A stretch of 64,000 bases of DNA from Celoporthe dispersa (taxonomy: Eukaryota; Ascomycota; Sordariomycetes; Diaporthales; Cryphonectriaceae): the NCBI GenBank assembly GCA_016584495.1, contig WAID01000011.1, positions 868,001-932,000 on the forward strand, in the 5' to 3' direction. Shown piece after piece: positions 57,231 to 64,000 of this stretch (the stretch's first letter is position 1; every line of letters begins with the position of its first letter). A program made the translations under genes and the position numbers. The notes under the pieces are model-generated. The model saw nothing but the letters and a program-made list of their open reading frames with translations, did no database searches and had not been told where the DNA came from.

Positions 57231-59912
57231 CTACGCATGAGATGCCATCGCCTCCTCCTCGTCGTCTAGGTCGTCAATGAGCCACGGCCTCTTCGCCTGC
57301 GGCCTCGATGCCGCCGTGGTCGCGAAGCTCGTGATGGACGCATTGACAGCCTTCTTCTTCTTCGGCTTCAGGGCCGACTCCGCGCTGTACAGCTTTTCGT
57401 AGAACGTCACGACTCGGGGGTGTGCCATCACCTTCTGCTTGTTGAAGCCCAGGACCTGCAACCCCTGCTGTGTAACCGCCCGGCTGAGGGCGACATAAGC
57501 CTGGCCCTTCTCGAAGACCTTGCCCAGGTCGACCTTGACCCGCGCGAGGGTCTGGCCTTGGGCCTTGTGGATCGAGAGAGCCCAGGCCAGGATGAGCGGC
57601 AGCTGCTCGCGAGACGCCTGCACCTCGCCGGTTGGTGTCTCGACCTTCCACATCTCCGAGATGCAGAGCATGATCCTGGCTGTGCCGTCGACCCCGTGGA
57701 ATGCCACTATCGGCCATAGCTTCTTGTCATGGCCCGCGGTCTTCTCTAGCTCTCTGCTGAAGACAGCAAGCCTCCTCCTGAAATTGGCATCCGTGTCATC
57801 TCCAGCGTCACTTGAATTATCACAGCCGCCATTTATCTCGAACGCGCTCTCTGTCGAGAATCCGACCACGGTGCCTAGTGACCCGTTGACAAGACTCTCG
57901 TCCAGGTTCTTGATGAGCATGACCTGGGCGCCCTTCTTGAGCTCGATGCTCTTGGGGGCCATCATGTTTGACAGCAGCCTCTCGCGGATCAGGGGATCTC
58001 CGGTGTCCGTGGCGTCGTATTTTGCGTCTCGCCAGGCAGCTCCCTGAGCCGTCTCTGGTTGGACCTCTCGACCTCTGACCTGGTCGGGAACCTGGGAGAC
58101 TGTTAGCACGGGACGATACGATTCAGGGGGGGTCAACAACGCTACGTACAGTTCAGTAACCTCGAGGCCGGCCCTGAACTGTAGGGGCCGAGCCAGGGAT
58201 TGAAAGGCTCGGACGGTCTCGTCGCTGATGCGGCCGAGGCGCATCTCATTGAGCATGTGCGCAAAGACTAGAGACGGACATCAGCAGATGCTCATCAAGG
58301 GGGAGGAAGGAGGCGCGTGGCGGTCCTAGTCTAGAAGGCTTACCTGGGTCTTTTCTGACGGAACACCTCCGTCAGGCCGATGGTGTGGTCTATAGAAGTG
58401 TTCCAGGTGGCGGCCTCGAATGCAAACCTGACCTCTCGAGAGTCGCGGCGATCCTGGTCCGGGACAGGAGGCAGCTGGAAGAAATCTCCGGTGATGACCA
58501 GCTGTATACCACCCCACGGGCGACCGTTGTTCCGGAGGGTCCGCCCGATCTGTGACAGCTTGTCGAAGAGCTCGCCATCGACCATAGAGATCTCGTCGAT
58601 CACCAACACCTTCGTCTTCAACCACCGATTCTTTGCCTTTTGGGTTTCGGCGGATCTTCTTGACCAGGGTGGCAGCATCATCCTTGCCCAAGCCGATCCC
58701 GGCAAAGCTGTGCAGCGTCATGCCGCCAATATTGCAGGCTGCCAGGCCCGTGGAGGCGGTGACAGCAAGACGCTCCGAGTCCCTGGCGAACTTCTTCTTG
58801 AGCTGTGCGATGATGGATCTCATCAGTACCGACTTTCCCGTGCCGGCAGGGCCGGTGAAGAAGACGCTCTTGCCATCATTGCAGACCAGTTCCTTGACCA
58901 GCTCCTGTTCCTTGCTGAGCGCGATGACCGACTGCCTGACGGTGTGGGATGTCACAGGCTGTTGTGGCTCCTCGGGGGGCGCCTCAGGAGGCACCTCGGT
59001 CCTCTCGGCAACGGCCTTTCGGGTCTTATCCTTTACTCGCTTCTGCTGAGCCCTGAAGGCATCAGGTGTCATGTCAAATGCGGGTGACCCCTTCTTCGAA
59101 GTGGACTGTGCCGCAGGGATTGCATGCAGGACAGATGCTGACACTGTCTCCTCTTCGGCCTTGGTGTACTGATGATACTCTCTCGGCAGGACTCGCTTCT
59201 TTGCGACCGGCTGGGCTGCCCGGAAACCATCGGAAGCTGGACGTTTGGCTGATGCCTGTAGACCGGAGGACTGGGAAACGGACTGGGCGGCTCGATAGTG
59301 GGAAGGCGACGACTGCGACCAAGATATCGTGCTGGCGTTGTCGGCAGCGACATCACTGCCCGTCCTGGAGGACGTGGCCCGCGGTGGTGGGGCGGGTAGG
59401 GTGGACGGACACTGGTAGTCCAGATCCAGGTTCTCGTCATCACTGAAGTCGTCATCAAAGATCTCGACATTCGCAATCGATTTGGCCGTCCCCGAGGTCT
59501 TGGCATCGTCAGCCGTGAGGTCTACGATGTCCGGCTCCTGCCTGAACGAGTTCTCGTTGTTGCGGTAGAGGGAAGCAAACTGCTTGCCGCCGGCTGAGCG
59601 GTTGATGGACTGCAGATGCTGTTGGGATGGCTGAGATGGGTTCGGGGTTCGCGATTGCAGGGGTGGCTGGACGGGCTCAGCGGACTGGGCCAGTCTGGCG
59701 AGGCCGGATGGGGGCCCTGGGCGCTTCTGAAGCTGGTCTCTGATATCGACATGTTGGGCCTGAGCCGGGCTGCTGGAGGGGAAGAGCTGCTTTGCCAGGG
59801 AGACATGTGGCTGGGCTGTCTTGTGGTTGTAGGCGCTGCTGCTGCCGCTGCTGCTGCTGCTGCTGCTGTTCTTGGCCTCATATGTGGCATTGGCACGCCT
59901 GAACATGCTCAT
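57231..59912 (-). CDS. PIF1: Pif1-family 5'-3' DNA helicase, three apparent 1-base indels
   Basis: SF1B helicase acting at telomeres, G-quadruplexes and in mitochondrial DNA maintenance. Exons in transcript order: 59912-58344, 58267-58150, 58091-57231. After a disordered Ser/Gln-rich N-terminus of about 330 residues come Walker A GPAGTGKS near 352, TASTGLAACNIGGMTLHSFA (motif Ia), VLVIDEISMVDGELFDKLS (Walker B, DEIS), QLVITGDFFQLPPV (motif III), and a Pif1-signature-like segment IDHTIGLTEVFRQKDP. The C-terminal block is LILAWALSIHKAQGQTLARV, then FEKGQAYVALSRAV (motifs V-VI). Corrections needed: one extra A in the run at 58637-58640, one extra in 58351-58354, one missing in 58020-58023. With these the length is 849 codons. 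The Met at 59912 is chosen; the frame is open upstream, so a longer mitochondrial form is possible. Confidence 0.92.
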
Positions 59913-62607
59913 GATGACGAATGGAGGTTGGTGGTGAGGAGAAGGAGGAGGGTCAAGATGTGATCGGGATGGAGGACCGCGCAGCAGTGCACTATGCCGT
60001 GGTGGTGCATACGTTTGTGCTCGTGGCCAGAGACATGTGTTGCTGGTGATCCTCCGCCAACTCAGGGATGGAAGGCAAGCTGAGCTGGTGATACCAGCAG
60101 TCATACAGCACCAGGTGGGGGGGAGGGGGTTCTGTCGTGTCGCTGCTGCTGCTGGAATTCCTGCTCTTGGGGGCCCAGGGGCTAGTTCGATCACTGGCTT
60201 CCTGTCAAGGTGGTCGCCTGGGTTGGCAAGGTGAAAGTCGCGTCTCACTGATTGACGCGTCCATAGATTAGATAAGCCAGACCATATCAGCCCTAACCCT
60301 CATAACACTTCCCTGCACTACTTATCTCCGAATTCACAGCCTGCCGGCAGCTCTTTGGGATGGCCAAGAAGACAGATGCTGCACCCAGCACGCGATGTGA
60401 CGTATAGCAAACAGTTGGCAGTGGTTGTGCACACCTGACAGCAAGCCAGCCAGGCGGATCTCGAAGCTCAGGCTGGAGGAACGCTATCTGTCCATCTTGT
60501 ATGACACCCGGTCGTTGAGGTTGGTTGAGCCCGGAGGCAGCTAGTCAGCAGCCGATCCCCCGCGCCGCTGAATCGTTGCACCCCACGTCTGGACCCCTCC
60601 TAGAGCCGCCAGGAGGATGCCATACAGCGTTGTACAGTAGAATCCCCAAGGTCACGAGATCCACGCATGCCGAGCCTTCTCATATGGTACATCGCCGGGT
60701 ATCTGCCTGTATAGGCTTTCGGCTGCTCATGCTGGGCACACCTGGCGACAGGTCGCCTTCATCGCCAGCCTCTTGCTTGCTGACCGCCAAGCCACGCCCA
60801 GAGGCTTGGAAGCGCACAGCATCAGTCGTCGGGAGCCTCGCATCGGCGGTTCGGCCTCCTTGGGAGGAGGTGGGGCAGGCGGTGTCCGGGACCCGGTGTG
60901 TGGAGTTGGGTTCCCCATCTGTGACGTTGTCGTCGTCGATCTGCTGTAGGCCTTGTGGGCCCGCGGGGAAACAGAGACGGCATGAACAAGAACGAACAGT
61001 CTTTATTTTATCTTTTTCGAGGCCAGGCGCTGGACGCGAGAAGACCAGAGAGGTTGTGATCTACGGCATATTCCTGCTCCTGCTGCAGCTGCATGCATAC
61101 GCACGCTGACCCCAACCACGGGGTACCGGCTTTGAGAGATCCGAGGGCCTGACGCCTCGTTATCACCTGGCCGCCGCAAGCTCTACCGTCTTGAAAGAGC
61201 CACCGAGGTGATCGACAGCAACGTGATCAGGAGGGGACGATGTCTCCAGCATGGGCCACCGTCGGGAGACGAGCCGCAGTGCTACGTTGTGCGCGCTGAG
61301 ACACACTCTTGGGCGCCACGACGAGGGTCTGTCTCTCTCTACCTGGACCTCCTACAGATATACTGCAGGTTATGCCATGTGCTATGTAATGAGGGGGGTA
61401 CACAAATACACTTTTTCCCCCTTTCGTTCTCTCTCTCTTGCTCGATAGTCAATAAGATTTCCCAAGGCAACGAATTACTTGGCTGGCTCACCGTCTCCTA
61501 CCCCAACACTATTGCATATTATGTACTGCCTCCTGCATCTTCCCGGGTGGTCAGAAACTTCAGACCGCAGCTGGCTGGTTCTTCACGATGATCACTTTTT
61601 GCTTCTGAAGAGAGCTGTCGAGTGGTGGCCTCCCCTCGTGTGCTTCTTTCTCCTTGGCCCGCAGCTGTACATTATTCCATAATTTTAGATACGCACTCAG
61701 GTACTGTGCAAGAAAAACGGCGGTCATGGTGGGGGGGCGAATTAGTGTCCGTTCAGGGAGTCCCCCTTGAGTTATCGCCTGTGGGTCGTGGCGCAAGGCC
61801 TAATAGCCCCACTGTGCTTATCCACCCGTACGCCCCCGAAGAGTGTGTGCTTTGGGCGGCTGGGCGGACCAGTCAGTGCGGGCGTTTTTCGAACCTTTTT
61901 TCTTTCTTTTTTTCTCCTCTCTCTTCTTTTTTGTCTTGGCGCCGATTCCTTTCTCTTATACATAGTAGAGGCTTGAACCTTTTTTTTTCTCTCCCCAAAT
62001 TCTATCCTATCTCGGTTGGTGCCGTCATCAAGTCCTTGTCGTCTTGTCCACATCTCTTCAAAGGGGGGCGAAGAGAGAGACACACACAGCTTGTTTACAG
62101 CTACAACCCATTCGCCTCTTCTCGGCCTGCCCCTTTGACGATTCTTCTCTTGCTGCTGTAAGCAAGGTGGAAGTGGGCTCTCAATGACGTCCTGAGTAGC
62201 ATATTCCCGAGTCAGCCACCTGGTGAGAAAGAAGGAAGAAAAAAAAAGGGAAACCCACCGGAACGCCTAGATCATTTGCGCTCGGCTCTTCCGGTCGGAG
62301 TGGACTGCGTTTCCATCTCGGATTTGATCCCTCCTCACACAAAGCCTCACCACTCCCATTTCCACCTTTAATGTATCGACAGGCTTCTGGATCTGGGCCA
62401 CGATCGATTGACTGGGGAGTCAGAAGCCCATCGCGAGGCTCACCGTCCCACTCCACCACAGTCTCGCCCGGCCTACTTGGTTGAAGAAGGAGGAGGAGGA
62501 GGAGGAGGAGAAGAAGGAGGTGGAAGTGGCCCGGACTGGAACCACAACAACAATAACCTCCCCTTCTTGAGATCTCATAGGCGGCCCAGCCGTCTGCGTC
62601 GCCGACC
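59913..62607. promoter_or_regulatory. Divergent 2.7-kb upstream region of PIF1 and the Na+/H+ antiporter
   Basis: No gene I can support. CT-rich leader tracts run from 61400 and 61900 toward the antiporter ATG, and GGA repeats lie at 62487-62520. Such a long leader is common for ion-transporter genes, but no uORF or motif can be assigned with confidence. Confidence 0.45.
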
Positions 62608-64000
62608 ATGGCTTGGGACCACCTTTCCATCACCAAGCCGCACCTGGTCTACATCATCCTCGGCGGCTTCACCTCCCTGTTCATGCTCTGCTCCTCCGTC
62701 ATCAAGGAGCGTGCATACATTGGCGAGGCTACTGTGGCCACCCTGTGCGGCGTCATCTTCGGGCCGCATGCCGCCAACCTGATCAATCCCATGTCGTGGG
62801 GCAATGCCGACATCACCACCATCGAGTTCTCCCGCCTGGTCCTGGTCGTGCAGTGTTTCGCCGTGGGCGTCGAGCTGCCCAAGTTCTACATGGAGAAGCA
62901 CTGGAAGTCTGTCGTCTTCCTGCTGGTCCCCGTCATGACCTTCGGCTGGCTCATCACCAGCCTCGTCGTCTGGTGGATGGTCCCGCCCCTGAGCTGGCTG
63001 CAGAGCCTGGTGGTCGCCGCCTGCGTCACCGCCACCGACCCTGTCCTGGCGTCCTCCGTCGTCGGCAAGGGCAAGTTCGCCAAGCGTGTGCCCAAGCACC
63101 TGAGGGATCTCCTGTCCGCCGAGTCGGGGTGTAACGACGGCATGGCCTTCCCCTTCATCTACCTCTCGCTGTACCTGATCCAGGACAAGCTGTCCGCCAA
63201 GGAGGTCACGTACCACTGGATCTGCTTCACGGTCCTCTACGAGTGCATCTTTGGCGCGTTCTACGGCTTCATGATCGGCTACCTTGCCAGACACGGGATC
63301 AAGTTTGCCGAGAAGCACGACCTCATCGACCGCGAGAGCTTTCTCGTCTTCTACTTTGTGCTGGCCCTCTGGTGTGCGGGGTCGGGGAGTATCCTCGGCG
63401 TCGACGACCTCCTCGTGGGTTTCGCGTGCGGCGTGGGTTTCTCCAACGACGGCTGGTTCACCAACAAGACCGAGGAGTCCCACGTCTCCAACGTGATCGA
63501 CCTGCTGCTCAACCTCGCATACTTTGTCTACTTTGGCACCATCATCCCCTGGGAGGAGTATAACAACTCGGACCTCGGGCTCACGGCCTGGAAGCTTGTG
63601 ATCATCGCCCTCTTTGTCATCTTCTTCCGCCGCATCCCCATCATGATGGCCCTGAAGCCGCTCATACCCGACATCAAGACCTGGCGCGAGGCCCTGTTTG
63701 CCGGCCACTTCGGCCCCATCGGTGTCGGCGCCATCTTTGTGGCCATGCTCGCCCGGGGAGAGCTGGAGCACAACGATCCTGTGCCCGAGGGCACGGTGCC
63801 CACGGACCCGAGCCAGCCCAACTACGTCCTGTACACGCTGGTGTGGCCCATCGTCACCTTCCTGGTCATCTCGTCCATCATCGTCCACGGCTCATCGGTG
63901 GCGGTGTTCACACTTGGCAAGCGGATCAACACCCTGACCATCACCATGTCCTACACGACCGCGCCCGAGGACGGGCCCACCTGGATGAACCGGCTCCCGA
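62608..64000 (+). CDS. Nha1/Sod2-type plasma-membrane Na+/H+ antiporter, 3' partial
   Basis: Alkali-cation/proton antiporter (CPA1, fungal Nha1/Sod2 group) exporting Na+ and K+ and setting cytosolic pH. The 464 complete codons visible cover the membrane domain. It starts MAWDHLSITKPHLVYIILGG. About 12 hydrophobic helices follow, with the unwound-helix motif ATDPVLASSVVGKGK, the SAESGCNDGMAFPF segment (ion-binding ND), and VDDLLVGFACGVGFSNDGWF. In that last motif Asp266-Asp267 fall at the positions essential in the fission-yeast Sod2 family. The frame is intact and still open at the window edge in the region following YVLYTLVWPIVTFLVISSI. The long cytosolic tail that distinguishes Nha1 from short Sod2 forms is beyond the window. 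Confidence 0.95.
   Translation, partial: MAWDHLSITKPHLVYIILGGFTSLFMLCSSVIKERAYIGEATVATLCGVIFGPHAANLINPMSWGNADITTIEFSRLVLVVQCFAVGVELPKFYMEKHWKSVVFLLVPVMTFGWLITSLVVWWMVPPLSWLQSLVVAACVTATDPVLASSVVGKGKFAKRVPKHLRDLLSAESGCNDGMAFPFIYLSLYLIQDKLSAKEVTYHWICFTVLYECIFGAFYGFMIGYLARHGIKFAEKHDLIDRESFLVFYFVLALWCAGSGSILGVDDLLVGFACGVGFSNDGWFTNKTEESHVSNVIDLLLNLAYFVYFGTIIPWEEYNNSDLGLTAWKLVIIALFVIFFRRIPIMMALKPLIPDIKTWREALFAGHFGPIGVGAIFVAMLARGELEHNDPVPEGTVPTDPSQPNYVLYTLVWPIVTFLVISSIIVHGSSVAVFTLGKRINTLTITMSYTTAPEDGPTWMNRLP

Noticed and set aside
57231..59912. PIF1 as a pseudogene
   Set aside because: All helicase motifs are preserved, and three one-base changes, mostly in A runs, give an exact 849-codon frame; more consistent with sequence errors.
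62575..63888. 437-codon minus-strand frame opposite the antiporter
   Set aside because: Exactly antisense to a clear Nha1-type gene. Asp/Gly/His/Val-rich composition is the expected mirror of its codons.

Overview
The window is nuclear DNA of a filamentous ascomycete, most likely a sordariomycete. The evidence is short GT-AG introns (about 50-210 bases) in most genes, GC-rich third codon positions, pyrimidine-rich leaders, and orthologues that are typical of filamentous fungi (PTH11-like receptor, UstYa/DUF3328 protein, DUF2015 protein, coronin with a Pro/Ala linker). I see no rRNA, convincing tRNA, CRISPR array or intact transposon.

Layout. 0-7.3 kb: 3' part of a SNF2/STH1-type remodeller, then coronin (both +). 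9.4-13.7 kb: an SDR reductase (-) and a PTH11-like seven-helix receptor (+), divergent. 15.2-19.6 kb: an ADF-H (cofilin-fold) actin-regulator-like protein with a giant Asn tract (-). 19.6-23.2 kb: 3.6 kb without a gene I can support. 23.2-32.6 kb: PP2C phosphatase (-), ESCRT-III Vps2 (-), mitofusin Fzo1 (+), Tom22 (-). 33-41 kb: an accessory-looking segment, with an AT-rich gene-free stretch, a secreted protein made of eleven 22-residue repeats (-) and, divergent from it, a UstYa-family (DUF3328) gene (+). 42-50 kb: sterol C-5 desaturase (+), DUF2015 protein (-), ribosomal protein eL28 (+), malate dehydrogenase (+). 50-60 kb: TRAPP subunit Trs33 (-), an adenosine-deaminase-like enzyme (+), Edc3 (-), Pif1 helicase (-). 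62.6 kb to the end: an Nha1/Sod2 Na+/H+ antiporter (+), cut by the window edge.

Most genes are unrelated housekeeping functions. The exception is the 34.7-39.0 kb pair. A signal-peptide-bearing tandem-repeat protein next to a UstYa-type protein is the hallmark arrangement of fungal ribosomally made peptide (dikaritin-type) loci. Here the repeats are Lys/His-rich and have no Tyr, Phe or Trp, unlike the described cores. That makes this the best candidate for an undescribed system.

Caution on sequence quality. Seven genes (coronin, PTH11-like, ADF-H, repeat precursor, ERG3, malate dehydrogenase, PIF1) each need one to three small indels to read through. Nearly all are single bases, often in homopolymers, and in every case the corrected exon lengths sum to a whole number of codons. 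Several of these genes are essential or near-essential in fungi, so I read most of the breaks as assembly errors, not pseudogenes.
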